Below, in pieces: positions 51,302-60,714 of a stretch of 64,000 nucleotides of DNA. A program made the translations under genes and the position numbers. The notes beneath the pieces are model-generated. The model did not search any database. It was not told where the DNA came from and was given only the letters and a program-made list of their open reading frames with translations. Position 1 is the first letter of the stretch. Each line of letters opens with the position of its first letter. This DNA comes from Isosphaeraceae bacterium (GTDB lineage: Bacteria; Planctomycetota; Planctomycetia; Isosphaerales; Isosphaeraceae): NCBI GenBank assembly GCA_031291845.1, contig JARLIH010000215.1:1-64000 (forward strand), written 5' to 3'.

Positions 51302-52495
51302 ATGTTTTTCCCGTCGGGACGAGCCAGCGCACTTCTCAGCGCACTCCGCGCGAGGGCCGAGACCATGTTGATGAGCGGTCTGTCGGGCAACGAGATCTAT
51401 TGCTTGGCGCAAAAAGGGTGGGCGCCGGGCAATATCGTGGTGGGTAACAGCGTCTACTCGCTCGGCCTCCTGCGCGGGATTACCTCGGGGCTCAAGACTC
51501 TGGCGGGCGGCGAAATTGGAAGTATCACCCAGCTCATTTCGGATGGCAGGCACGCGGCGATCAGCCGGCTCGAGGAAGAGGCGGTGCGTGAGGGGGCGCA
51601 GGGTCTGACCGGGGTCGTGTCCGAGCTGAAACCGGTCGGGAACCTGATGGAGTTCCTGGCCGTCGGCTCGGCGATCCGCGGCAGCGAGCATCCCGGCCCG
51701 TTCTTCTCGACGGCCTGCTCGGGCCAGGACCTCTTCTGCCAGATCGATGCGGGCTATGAACCGCGCCACTTCGTGATCGGGAACGTGGCTTATGCGCTCG
51801 GCATCGGACGGGGGCTGGCGGGCAGCCTGAAGGTCATCGCGCGCCGGGGTGAGGTGAAGGAATTCTCGGACATGTACAACCACACGCGGCACCTCGCACT
51901 CGAACGCCTCGAGCTCGAGGCCGCGGAACGGGGCTGCAACGCGGTCGTCGACATCACGACGAGGATCCTGCCGTTCGGCCCGGGCGTGCGCGAGATGATC
52001 ATGGTGGGCACGGGTTCACACAACCCGGTCCTTGGGCAGCCGAAGGTCCCCGTCACGTCGGAACTGACGGGGGAGGAACTCTGGAACCTGACCCAGCTCG
52101 GGTACGCTCCGTTGCGGCTCGTGCTCGGCACGTCCGTTTACGCCTTGGGGTTCGTCGGCGGGCTCTCGGCCTTCTTCCAGTCGTTCGCGCGTCGCGAGAT
52201 CAACGAGGTGACTCGTCTAGTCTATGATGCGCGGGCGAACTGCCTGGCCCACATCGAACGGGAGGCCGAAGACATCCGAGCCGACGGGGTCATTGGCATC
52301 AAGGTCTTCATCTACGAGATCGGCAACGGGCTCGTCGAAGTGATGGCGATCGGCACGGCAATTCGTAAGCATGCCAGCGTGGCCACACAGAGCGACCAAC
52401 TGATTCCTCAGGCGATCATCCGCGATCGTGACACGTTTTTCGACTTCGCGCCGCAGCTTCAGGGGATGCAGCCGCGGAACCTCGAACGTAAGTAG
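51302..52495 (+). CDS. Protein with three YbjQ/DUF74-like repeats
   Basis: 397 residues from ATG 51302; a better start could be the internal ATG at 51365 (MLMSGLSGNE). The same unit occurs three times, at about residues 28-135, 140-245 and 255-365. Each unit has G-W/Y-x-P, a V-x-G-x-x-V/A-Y-x-L-G strand (NIVVGNSVYSLG, HFVIGNVAYALG, RLVLGTSVYALG), an R-x-E/G-E-x-x-E helix and a Gly-Ala-x-G/N-V strand. YbjQ proteins are small (about 100 aa) pentameric 'heavy-metal binding' proteins, so a triple fusion is unusual. No signal peptide. Confidence 0.75.
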   Translation: MFFPSGRASALLSALRARAETMLMSGLSGNEIYCLAQKGWAPGNIVVGNSVYSLGLLRGITSGLKTLAGGEIGSITQLISDGRHAAISRLEEEAVREGAQGLTGVVSELKPVGNLMEFLAVGSAIRGSEHPGPFFSTACSGQDLFCQIDAGYEPRHFVIGNVAYALGIGRGLAGSLKVIARRGEVKEFSDMYNHTRHLALERLELEAAERGCNAVVDITTRILPFGPGVREMIMVGTGSHNPVLGQPKVPVTSELTGEELWNLTQLGYAPLRLVLGTSVYALGFVGGLSAFFQSFARREINEVTRLVYDARANCLAHIEREAEDIRADGVIGIKVFIYEIGNGLVEVMAIGTAIRKHASVATQSDQLIPQAIIRDRDTFFDFAPQLQGMQPRNLERK

Positions 52496-52664
52496 TTTGT
52501 CGGGTATCGGCTTACGTCGTGAATTGGCCCGACCTCGTGTTCCCAAGCACGCGGGCAGGCTGGCGCTCACCGGCCACGACCGCGGCGCGAGGAAGCGAGG
52601 CCTGGGTTTTTGGGCGCGGGTTCGGCGGCGGTTGCGCGAACCGTGGGCGGATCGCGTTACAATG

Positions 52665-53681
52665 TTAGGGCCGCGGCGCTTCCGAGCCGGTCTGCGAAGT
52701 CACGGGAATGGCGAGAAGCTGTCTTGCGGCCTTCACGCGTACTTCATCGGGATCGTGCAGACCACCTCGTGCGTTTCTGAGGCGACGGTCCCAGTAGCGG
52801 GCCAGGTCTTCGAGGATCGTCGGCTCGAGAACGCCGCAGGCCCGGAGAATCGCGACACGGTCTTGGCAGGTCGTCCGATCAGTCGATCGCCGCAAGCGCG
52901 CGATGACCGCCGTGCGCTGATCGGGGTCAAGCGCGCAGCCGTACTGGTCGCACAGCTCCTCGATCCGTTCCCCAGCCCGGCCTCCGGCCGTTTTGACGAT
53001 CTCGTAGAGCTCTTTGCGAAACGCGAGCCGCAGCTCGAGGGCGCGGCGGGGGCCCTCCGTTTGCTCGAGCCGGCGCGCTTCGGGTTTGAGTTGGCGTAGC
53101 TCGTCGAGCTCGGCCTCGCGTTGTTCCGCCTCGCGCAGGATTTCGCGCTCGACCTCTTCCGTGCTGGGGCGCGGTTCGGGTTCCGGAGGTGGCGAGTGTG
53201 TCTCGGACGTCTCGGCCTGGGGCCGAACTTCGGATGGCGCGGAGGCGGGACGTCCCGCGTCGGCTGCCGGGCTGGGGGAAGGTGACGGGTTGAGCTCCCC
53301 CTCTCGCCGTGGCGCCGGCTCGCCGGGGTCGGCGGCGGTCGCCAGCTGATCGCGCAAGGCAAGGACCGCCAGGACGGGCGAGCCTGCGGTGACACGGGAC
53401 TGGGGCGGCGACTGCGCGGGCTGAACCTCTTCGGGTTGCGCCCGGGGGGGCACGTGAGGAGCCGGCGTGGTCGGACGCGTGATCAGGATAGGCGGCGGAG
53501 TCACCCGGCGGTGCAAGCCGATCCCGAGTGCCGAGCAAACGATCAGCACCGCGGCGACGACCGCTCCGGGAACCCCCCGGTACCGATACTCCACGAGGAT
53601 CAGCGGTTCGTCCACAGCCGGCGGGCTGGAGAGCGCGCCGGCCAGGAGGTCGTCGATCGGTCCTTCCAGCAGGCCGCTCAT
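52665..53681 (-). CDS. Hypothetical single-pass membrane protein, Pro-rich with helical C-terminus
   Basis: 338 residues. An N-terminal cytoplasmic segment is followed by one membrane span (GAVVAAVLIVCSALGIGL, about residues 38-55). A long Pro/Ala/Glu-rich low-complexity stretch (about 58-175) precedes a charged coiled-coil-like region (about 173-225, EEVEREILREAEQREAELDE). The last 100 residues are globular and contain LCDQYGCAL and ILRACGVLEP. No family recognised. Confidence 0.65.
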   Translation of the reverse strand: MSGLLEGPIDDLLAGALSSPPAVDEPLILVEYRYRGVPGAVVAAVLIVCSALGIGLHRRVTPPPILITRPTTPAPHVPPRAQPEEVQPAQSPPQSRVTAGSPVLAVLALRDQLATAADPGEPAPRREGELNPSPSPSPAADAGRPASAPSEVRPQAETSETHSPPPEPEPRPSTEEVEREILREAEQREAELDELRQLKPEARRLEQTEGPRRALELRLAFRKELYEIVKTAGGRAGERIEELCDQYGCALDPDQRTAVIARLRRSTDRTTCQDRVAILRACGVLEPTILEDLARYWDRRLRNARGGLHDPDEVRVKAARQLLAIPVTSQTGSEAPRP

Positions 53682-53862
53682 CGCCGTCTGACGCTCCGCC
53701 TTTTCGAGCCTATCTTCCTCGCGTTCCGCGTCGCAGCACTCTTTATTCTAACCCGAGGGAGTGCGGGGCGCGAACGACGGATTGTTTTTCTTCGACACGG
53801 GGGGTGGCTGCGGCTAAAACGGGAGCCGCTTTCTTGCTCGTTTCCTCCAGAGGGTTCTCGAC

Positions 53863-54768
53863 ATGCGTTGGTCTTTGTGTGTGATCGGACTCGCCGCGGC
53901 CTTGACTCTCGCAGCTTGGTCGTCGCCGGGCCTGGCGGGCGAAGGGGGCTTCACCCCTCTGCGCGTGATCGTCTTCGGCGCCCATCCCGATGACTGCGAG
54001 CTGAAGGCCGGCGGTACGGCCGCGCGCTGGGCGAAGCTTGGCCACAAAGTGAAGTTCGTCAGTGTGACGAACGGCGATATCGGTCACCACGAGTCGACCG
54101 GCGACTCGCTCGCGAAACGTCGGACAGCCGAGGTCCGAAGATGTGCCCAGATCCTCGGCATCACCACGGAAGTGCTCGACAACCACGATGGCGAACTGAT
54201 GCCCACACTGGAGAACCGCCGCACGATCACCCGGCTGATTCGCAATTGGCAGGCCGACCTGGTCCTCTCGCCCCGGACGAACGACTATCACCCGGACCAC
54301 CGCTACACGGGCATCCTGGTCCAGGACGCCGCCTTCATGGTCATCGTCCCCGCCTTTTGTCCCGAGGTGCCCGCCCTGCGCAAGAACCCCGTGTTCATGT
54401 ATCTCGAAGACGGATTCAAGAAGCCGAACCCGTTCCATGCCGACGTGGTCGTGCCGATCGACGAGGTCTTCGAGAAGAAAATCGCCTGCATGGACGCGTT
54501 GGCTTCGCAATTCTACGAGTGGAACCCTTGGCTCTTCGGCTACTCCGAGGAGGTGCCCAAGGAACCCGCCGCGCGGCTCCCCTGGATCCAGAAGCGCTTT
54601 GGCGATCGCTTCAGCGCAACGGCCGTCCGGTTCCGCAAGGAGCTCGTAGAGCGCCTCGGCGAGGAGAAAGGGCGGGCTGTCAAGTACGCCGAGGCCTTCG
54701 AGGTCTGCGAGTACGGCTCGCAGCCATCGCCCGAGGAGTTGATGAGGCTGTTCCCGTTCTTTAAGTAG
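53863..54768 (+). CDS. Secreted PIG-L/LmbE family deacetylase
   Basis: 301 residues; signal peptide about 1-24 (CVIGLAAALTLAAWSSPGLAG). The zinc/catalytic motif VFGAHPDDCELKAGG (about 36-50, His-Pro-Asp-Asp) and the distal TNDYHPDHRYTG (about 139-150) supply the expected metal ligands. The family removes N-acetyl groups from sugars such as GlcNAc derivatives or mycothiol precursors. Here an exported carbohydrate deacetylase is likely. It ends at the inverted repeat shared with the convergent gene. Confidence 0.88.
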   Translation: MRWSLCVIGLAAALTLAAWSSPGLAGEGGFTPLRVIVFGAHPDDCELKAGGTAARWAKLGHKVKFVSVTNGDIGHHESTGDSLAKRRTAEVRRCAQILGITTEVLDNHDGELMPTLENRRTITRLIRNWQADLVLSPRTNDYHPDHRYTGILVQDAAFMVIVPAFCPEVPALRKNPVFMYLEDGFKKPNPFHADVVVPIDEVFEKKIACMDALASQFYEWNPWLFGYSEEVPKEPAARLPWIQKRFGDRFSATAVRFRKELVERLGEEKGRAVKYAEAFEVCEYGSQPSPEELMRLFPFFK

Positions 54769-54807
54769 GGTCCATGCAATGCGCCGGTGCATCGCATGCA
54801 CCCTACT
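54764..54807. terminator. Bidirectional stem-loop between convergent genes
   Basis: AGTAGGGTCCATGC (54764-54777) and GCATGCACCCTACT (54794-54807) pair with one mismatch. The loop is AATGCGCCGGTGCATC. It overlaps the deacetylase stop and ends 36 nt from the stop of the dehydrogenase gene. No strong T-tract, so either terminator or dispersed palindrome. Confidence 0.5.
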
Positions 54808-54842
54808 GGAAAGCGCCTCTTTACGATCGCGCGGCCAGTGCC

Positions 54843-57833
54843 TTAATCTGCCAGCGGCTGCGTGCTGCGTAGGTACGCGAACAGGTCCCGAACCTGCTGC
54901 TCGGTCAGGTCCTTGAGCAACCCCTCGGGCATCAGCGACTTTTTCTGGGGCGCCATCTCGTCGATCTGGTCCTGGCGGATCGTGACGTTCTGTCCGTCCG
55001 CGCCGCGGAGGACGAGGATCTGGTTGTCCTTCTCGACCAGGGTTCCTGTCAGCAGACGCCCGTCGTTGGTCGCGACGGCCAGCGTCTCGAACCCCTCGCG
55101 AATCTCGGCGCTCGGGTTCACGACGTTCACGAGCATGTTCGCGACGTCGGTCCGCTGATAGGTGGTCAGGTCGGGCCCGACCTGACCACCCTGGTCGAAC
55201 AGTTTGTGGCACTTCGCGCACGTGTTCTTGAACAGCACCTTGCCGGCATACGGGCTGCCGTTGCCGGTGCGGACCACGCCTTCCAGCTTGTCGATCTGCG
55301 CCTTCATGTCCGCGGTCGTCGCCCCTTGCAGGTTGCCCCAGTGCTTGGACACGAGTTGGGCGATGCGGTCGTCGCGGTGTGCGGTCAACTGCCGCACGAC
55401 GTCCGCCGGGACCGAGGCGCGGTCGATGGCCCCGCGGTCCACCGCCTCGAGCAAGAGGATCGCCCATGCCTTCCGGCTCGCGAGCAAGGTCTGTGCAGCG
55501 CTCCGGGCGTCGTCGCTAAACCTGGGGTAGAGCGCAATAGCGGTCGTGCCGATCTTGGGCTCGTTGTACTGCTGGAGCGCGGTCAGCGTGGCCAGCCGCA
55601 GGTTGTCGTCGCGGGTCGATTGGAGCACCTCGAGGAGGACCGGCACCGAACGCGGCTGGTTGACCTGGCCGAAGATAGTCACGTACTGCAAGCGCTCGCT
55701 GCTGTCGGCCGAATCGTTCGCAACGACGGCGAGCGCCTTGGTAACCGCCTCCGGCTTGTTCTGGCGGAGACCGAGCGGCACGGAGTCGCCCCCGAACCGC
55801 GCCAGGGCCTCGGTCAGGTCTTCCGGCAGACCGCCGAGCGAACGCCCCTGATAAGCCTCCTCAAAGCCACGCACCAGCGCCTTCGCCGCGGCGGCGTCGG
55901 GGGCCTGCTTGAGCAGCCGGGCGCAGGTCGCCAGGTCCTTGCGCGTTCCCGCCTGGGCATATCGGCGCATCACGCGATGCAGCAAGTGGTCGCGGACCAG
56001 ACTGTGCCGCCAGAGGGAGGGGACGTCAAAGAGTGCGGCGACCTTGTCGCGGTCCGAGTCGCACCAGCTCTCGATGGCCCACCAGAGGAGGAGGGGCTGG
56101 AAGATGTCGCCGGTGTCCTCGTCGCGGGTCAGGAGCGTCCGCACGATCGGCAGCCCCTCGGCGGCCGGCAAGCGACGCGCTGAGCAGGCGAGCTGCACAC
56201 GTGCTTCGAGGTTCGTTTCCTTTTCGGCCATCGCGGCGAGACGCGCGGCGATGGTGGCCGAGACTTGCTTGGCGTCGCCGAGCAGGCGCACGGTCCAGAG
56301 GCGGACATAGGGATCGGCGTGTCCGAGAGTGTGAAGCGCTACGGCGTCGTTGAAGCCGCCGCTCAGGTTCACTCCCCAAAGTGCCTCGAGCGCATCTTGA
56401 CCGGTCGACGCGTCGAGCCGCCTGAGCAGGAGCGGAATCGCCTCACGGTCCTTGCGGTCCCCCAGGACCCGAAGCGCCGCGGAGCGGTGCCAGCGGTTGG
56501 GATGGCTCAGGTGGTCGACCAGCTCCGCGGTCGTCAATCGCTCGAGGTCGAATGGCTTCGATGCGGCCAGCGCGGTTTCCTTGGACCGGAGCCGGTAGAT
56601 CCGGCCGTTCGAGCGATCGACCATCCCCTCGTGGTGGCGGAGGTGGGCGATCTGGATCTCGTACATGTCGGAGACATATGCCGCGCCGTCGGGTCCGACG
56701 GTGATGTTAACCGGCCGGAACCAGGGGTCGGTGGAGGTGATCGGCTTGTCGATGTCCTTGGTCTGGTACGAGGAGCGATCGGGCAGGAGCGCGCTGGCGA
56801 CGACGTGGCTTCCCAGCGGGTGGACGGCGAGCAAGTTGCCGCGATAGCGCTCGGGGAGGGCTGTGTCCTCATACCGGACGAACGCGTGCGTGAACCGAGG
56901 CACGGTCGGGTGCTTCATCGCCTGGAAGTAGCCGAACGTGTATGGGTTCGAGAGGGAGCCGTGCTTGCCGAACCCCTTCTGGTAATAGCCGCCCTGAACG
57001 TAATGGAACCCGCGCGTGTCGCCGCCGTTGTGTCCCGAGTAGACGCGCCCCTTGTTGTCGATCTCCAGGCCGAACGCGTTGCCGCCCCCTTCGGCGTAGA
57101 TCTCGTACTTCCGGGTCTCGGGGTGGTAGCGCCAGATGAGCTGGCCGATCGAGTGGACGGGGGGCTCGTTGACGCCGTAGTGCTTCACGTGCCCGCTCAC
57201 GGTGCTCCCCTGGCACGCGTACAGCCAGCCGTCAGGGCCCCACTGGAGGTTGTTTGCGCACGAGTGCGTGTCTTCGAGACCGAAGCCTTCGAGATGGACC
57301 TCTGGGTCGCCGTCCGGAACGTCGTCGTGGTTCTTGTCGGGGTAAAAGAGCAGGTAAGGGGGGTTGAGGACCCACACGCCCCCGCGGCCCTGGGCGAAGG
57401 ACGTGGCGATGTTGAGGCCTTCGAGAAAGGTCTTGTGGCGGTCGAAGACGCCGTCGCCGTCGGTGTCCTCGTGGACCGTGATCTTGTCGCGCCCGGGGAC
57501 GTGATGGGGCGGCGGCAGGGGAACCTTGTCGTACACCGCGCGCAGGAACTTGTCTTCGCTCAGGATCTTGAGTCCCGCGGGGAACGGGTACTGCAAGTAC
57601 TGAGCGACCCACATCCGCCCGCGCTCGTCGAAGTTGGCGAAGATCGGCTGCGCCACGATCGGTTCGGCGAGCACCTGATCAAGACGGAGGTCATCGGGGA
57701 CCTGAAGGGCCTTGAGCGCCTCGGCGGGCGCCTTCGCGGGCGGAGGGGGCGGAACGGGAGCCTTGACGTCAGCGCCTTGGGCCAAGGACAAGCCGGCGAG
57801 GGCGCCAGCGAGAATCGCGGCGGGCAGCTTCAT
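54843..57833 (-). CDS. PVC-type heme-binding dehydrogenase with HEAT repeats and C-terminal cytochrome c
   Basis: 996 residues from ATG 57833 (GAGG 8 nt upstream); signal peptide about 1-20. The membrane-bound-dehydrogenase beta-propeller (about 45-405) has HEDTDGDGVFDRHKTFLEGL, GPDGWLYACQGSTVSGHVKH and RSNGRIYRLRSKE. HEAT-like repeats (about 415-800) include WHRSAALRVLGDRKDRE. The C-terminal cytochrome (about 855-996) has NTCAKCHKLFDQGGQVGPDL and a terminal DLTEQQVRDLFAYLRS. Paralog of the central and C-terminal parts of the 1670-residue protein at 20587, without its SGNH, discoidin and cupredoxin domains. It is divergent from the DUF1549/1501 genes. Confidence 0.92.
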   Translation of the reverse strand: MKLPAAILAGALAGLSLAQGADVKAPVPPPPPAKAPAEALKALQVPDDLRLDQVLAEPIVAQPIFANFDERGRMWVAQYLQYPFPAGLKILSEDKFLRAVYDKVPLPPPHHVPGRDKITVHEDTDGDGVFDRHKTFLEGLNIATSFAQGRGGVWVLNPPYLLFYPDKNHDDVPDGDPEVHLEGFGLEDTHSCANNLQWGPDGWLYACQGSTVSGHVKHYGVNEPPVHSIGQLIWRYHPETRKYEIYAEGGGNAFGLEIDNKGRVYSGHNGGDTRGFHYVQGGYYQKGFGKHGSLSNPYTFGYFQAMKHPTVPRFTHAFVRYEDTALPERYRGNLLAVHPLGSHVVASALLPDRSSYQTKDIDKPITSTDPWFRPVNITVGPDGAAYVSDMYEIQIAHLRHHEGMVDRSNGRIYRLRSKETALAASKPFDLERLTTAELVDHLSHPNRWHRSAALRVLGDRKDREAIPLLLRRLDASTGQDALEALWGVNLSGGFNDAVALHTLGHADPYVRLWTVRLLGDAKQVSATIAARLAAMAEKETNLEARVQLACSARRLPAAEGLPIVRTLLTRDEDTGDIFQPLLLWWAIESWCDSDRDKVAALFDVPSLWRHSLVRDHLLHRVMRRYAQAGTRKDLATCARLLKQAPDAAAAKALVRGFEEAYQGRSLGGLPEDLTEALARFGGDSVPLGLRQNKPEAVTKALAVVANDSADSSERLQYVTIFGQVNQPRSVPVLLEVLQSTRDDNLRLATLTALQQYNEPKIGTTAIALYPRFSDDARSAAQTLLASRKAWAILLLEAVDRGAIDRASVPADVVRQLTAHRDDRIAQLVSKHWGNLQGATTADMKAQIDKLEGVVRTGNGSPYAGKVLFKNTCAKCHKLFDQGGQVGPDLTTYQRTDVANMLVNVVNPSAEIREGFETLAVATNDGRLLTGTLVEKDNQILVLRGADGQNVTIRQDQIDEMAPQKKSLMPEGLLKDLTEQQVRDLFAYLRSTQPLAD

Positions 57834-58046
57834 GGGATGCACCTCAACGCTGGGTCATGCAGGCGGGCCGTGGGGCGGGTTCGGCGATCTGAAGCAAATT
57901 AACTCAAGGACTGCTCAGTTGATAGTGTCTACTGAACTCGCGGGGCTGTACCGTTGAGGTTAACGGACCGCGATGTTAAAAAATAGGTGAACGTGGGATA
58001 AACAATGTGGGCGGTACGGCCAGGTAACCGCAGGGCGGGCGGGAGC

Positions 58047-60668
58047 ATGATGCGACAAGCGACGTTGCGGACGATCCTGCGAACGAGTTTCGCGTCGCTG
58101 ACCTTCGTCGCGACGGGGGCGCTCGTCGCGGGCGAGGGCACCCCTCCAAGCGTGACAACGTTTGGACGCGACGTTCAGCCGATCCTAAAGGCCCATTGCT
58201 TAAAGTGCCATGGCGCGGAGGTGCGCAAGGGCGGACTCGACCTGCGCACGCCGGCGGCGGCGCTCAAGGGGGGTGACAACGGCCCGGCCGTGGTCGCGCG
58301 GTCCGCGGGGGAGAGCTTGATCCTCGAGCAAGTCGTGTCCGGGACGATGCCTCCAGGCAAGGCGCGCAAGCTGACCGAGGCCGAGATCGCGACGATCCGG
58401 TCCTGGATCGATCGAGGCGCACCTTCCGACGTGTCATCAGCGCCCACTGAAGAGGCGGTTGCTCCTCCGGCGCCGAGCTTCTGGGCATTCCGGCCTCCGA
58501 AGCGACCGACCGTCCCTGCGAACCGAGACAAGTCGCGCGTGCGCAATGCGGTCGACGCCTTTGTGCTCGCGAGGCTCGAAACGAAGGGGATCGGCTTTTC
58601 ACCCGATGCCGACCGGACGACGCTAGCTCGGCGGGCCTATCTGAACCTCTGGGGCGTTCCGCCGTCGCCGGAGGAAGTCGACGCGTTCGTGGCCGATCCC
58701 GCGCCCGACGCCTACGAGCGCCTGATTGACCGGCTCCTGGCGTCGCCCCGCTATGGCGAGCGTTGGGGACGGCACTGGCTGGATGTCGCCGGGTACGCCG
58801 ATTCGGAAGGCATCCTCGACGCCGATTATGTGCGAAGCGCGGCCTGGCGGTATCGCGACTACGTCATCCGCTCGCTGAACGCCGACAAGCCGTACGACCG
58901 GTTCCTGCAAGAACAAATTGCCGGGGACGAGCTGGTCGACTACTGGACCGCCTACCGTACGCGTGAGACGCTTCCGCCCGATGTCGTCGATGCGCTCGTG
59001 GCGACGGGCTTCCTGCGTTGTGCCTCCGACACGAGCCGCCCGGACTTCGTGAACATCAAGAATGCGCCCGGCTATTACTACCAGACGCTTGACGACACGC
59101 TGAAGATCGTCGCGTCCGCGACCCTGGGGCTGACGCTCCAGTGTGCCCGGTGCCACACCCACAAGTACGACCCGATCACGCAGGAAGAGTACTACCGGGT
59201 CCAGGCCGTCTTCATGGGCGCATACCGTCCCGGCCAGTGGGTGCCGCAAGTCGAGCGGCGGCTCTGGGAGGCGACGGAGGGCCAGGAAGCCGAGGCCAAG
59301 GCGCACAACGCCAAGGTTCAGGCCGCCGTTGATGCGCTTCGGCAGAAGGTGACGGCCGTCCAGAAGGAATACGGCGAGCGCCTTTTTCAGGAGCGGCTGG
59401 CCGCGTTGCCGGAGGTGATCCGGGAAGACGTCCGGGGGGCTTTTGCCACGGAGCCCGCGAAGCAGTCGGAGGTGCAGAAGTACCTCACCGGCAAGTTCCA
59501 GCCTGCGCTACGTCCCGCGGCGCCGATGCTGGCAGCGGAGCTGGCCAAGACGTATCCGGACTACAAAACCCGGGTGGCCTCCCTCGAGGGAGAGATTCGC
59601 GCTGAGGAAGCCCGTCGCCGTACGTTCCCGGAAATCAGGGCCCTTTACGACCTCCCCGGCGAGGTGAAAACGCCGATCCTGAAGCGGGGCGATTATCGCA
59701 CGCCGGGGAATGCCGTTGCCCCCGGAGCGCTCGCGGCCCTCGGCACGCCGAGACCATTTGCCTGGACGCCCCCTGCGCCCCCCGCGCGGAGCAGCGGCCG
59801 GCGGCTCGCGTTCGCCTCCTGGCTGACGCAGCCGGATCATCCTCTCACGGCGCGCGTGCTGATCAATCGTCTCTGGCTGCTTCATTTCGGCGAGGGGCTC
59901 GTGGCGACGCCCGACAACTTCGGCACCACCGGTACGCCGCCGAGCCACCCGGAGCTGCTGGACTGGCTGGCGTGCGAGCTGGTCGCCCGCGGCTGGAGTC
60001 TGAAGGCGATGCACCGGCTGATCTTGACCTCGACGACCTACCGCCAGTCGAGCCGCATCGACCCCGCCACGCACGCGCGGGCGATCGAGACCGATCCCGA
60101 AGATCGCCTCCTCTGGCGCCAGCGGCTGCGGCGGCTGGAGGCCGAGCCGCTCCGCGACGCCATCGTGAGCGTCTCGGCGACGCTGAATTCCGGGATGTTC
60201 GGCCCACCCATTGCCGTGGAACGGACCGGCGAGGGGGAGGTCGTCACCCCGGCGGGAGCTGCGGGGGGCCGCCGCTCGCTCTATTACCTCGTCCGGCGCA
60301 GCCAGCCTCTGTCGTTCCTGCAAGCCCTTGACCAGCCCGTGATGGAAACCAATTGCACGAGGCGGTCGACCTCGACCGTCGCGTCGCAGGCACTCAACCT
60401 GTTGAACAGTGAATTCCTGGGCCGCCAGGCCGAGGCACTCGCCACGCGCGCCTTGCGCGACGAGCCTCGCGACCCGGCCCCCCGCGCGTTCCGGCTCGCG
60501 CTCAGCCGGAGCGCGACCAGCACGGAGTCCGCGCGTCTGCGTGAATTCGTCGACGCCCAGGCGGGCCGGCATGCGCGGGCCGGCGCCGGCGAACGGGCGC
60601 GTCCGCTTGCCATGGCCGATCTGTGCCAGATGCTGCTGAGTTCCAATGAATTTGCCTATGTCGACTGA
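58047..60668 (+). CDS. DUF1549/DUF1553 protein with planctomycete cytochrome c domain (PSCyt1-PSCyt2-PSD1)
   Basis: About 873 residues; ATG at 58047 or 58050, the latter better spaced from GGGAG. A signal segment (about 5-32) precedes the cytochrome domain (about 35-115) with AHCLKCHGAEVRKGGLDL and SGTMPPGKARKLTEAE. DUF1549 (about 165-375) has RRAYLNLWGVPPSPEE, YGERWGRHWLDVAGYADS and a second CxxCH in LQCARCHTHKYDPI. DUF1553 (about 595-850) has FASWLTQPDHPLTARVLINR and LLNSEFL. Typical planctomycete module, always beside a DUF1501 gene, as here. Function unknown; thought to act on extracytoplasmic polymers. Confidence 0.93.
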   Translation: MMRQATLRTILRTSFASLTFVATGALVAGEGTPPSVTTFGRDVQPILKAHCLKCHGAEVRKGGLDLRTPAAALKGGDNGPAVVARSAGESLILEQVVSGTMPPGKARKLTEAEIATIRSWIDRGAPSDVSSAPTEEAVAPPAPSFWAFRPPKRPTVPANRDKSRVRNAVDAFVLARLETKGIGFSPDADRTTLARRAYLNLWGVPPSPEEVDAFVADPAPDAYERLIDRLLASPRYGERWGRHWLDVAGYADSEGILDADYVRSAAWRYRDYVIRSLNADKPYDRFLQEQIAGDELVDYWTAYRTRETLPPDVVDALVATGFLRCASDTSRPDFVNIKNAPGYYYQTLDDTLKIVASATLGLTLQCARCHTHKYDPITQEEYYRVQAVFMGAYRPGQWVPQVERRLWEATEGQEAEAKAHNAKVQAAVDALRQKVTAVQKEYGERLFQERLAALPEVIREDVRGAFATEPAKQSEVQKYLTGKFQPALRPAAPMLAAELAKTYPDYKTRVASLEGEIRAEEARRRTFPEIRALYDLPGEVKTPILKRGDYRTPGNAVAPGALAALGTPRPFAWTPPAPPARSSGRRLAFASWLTQPDHPLTARVLINRLWLLHFGEGLVATPDNFGTTGTPPSHPELLDWLACELVARGWSLKAMHRLILTSTTYRQSSRIDPATHARAIETDPEDRLLWRQRLRRLEAEPLRDAIVSVSATLNSGMFGPPIAVERTGEGEVVTPAGAAGGRRSLYYLVRRSQPLSFLQALDQPVMETNCTRRSTSTVASQALNLLNSEFLGRQAEALATRALRDEPRDPAPRAFRLALSRSATSTESARLREFVDAQAGRHARAGAGERARPLAMADLCQMLLSSNEFAYVD

Positions 60669-60714
60669 GGCGCCTGTCTCGCCGCAGCCCGACGCTCTCG
60701 AGGGAACCCTTGTC

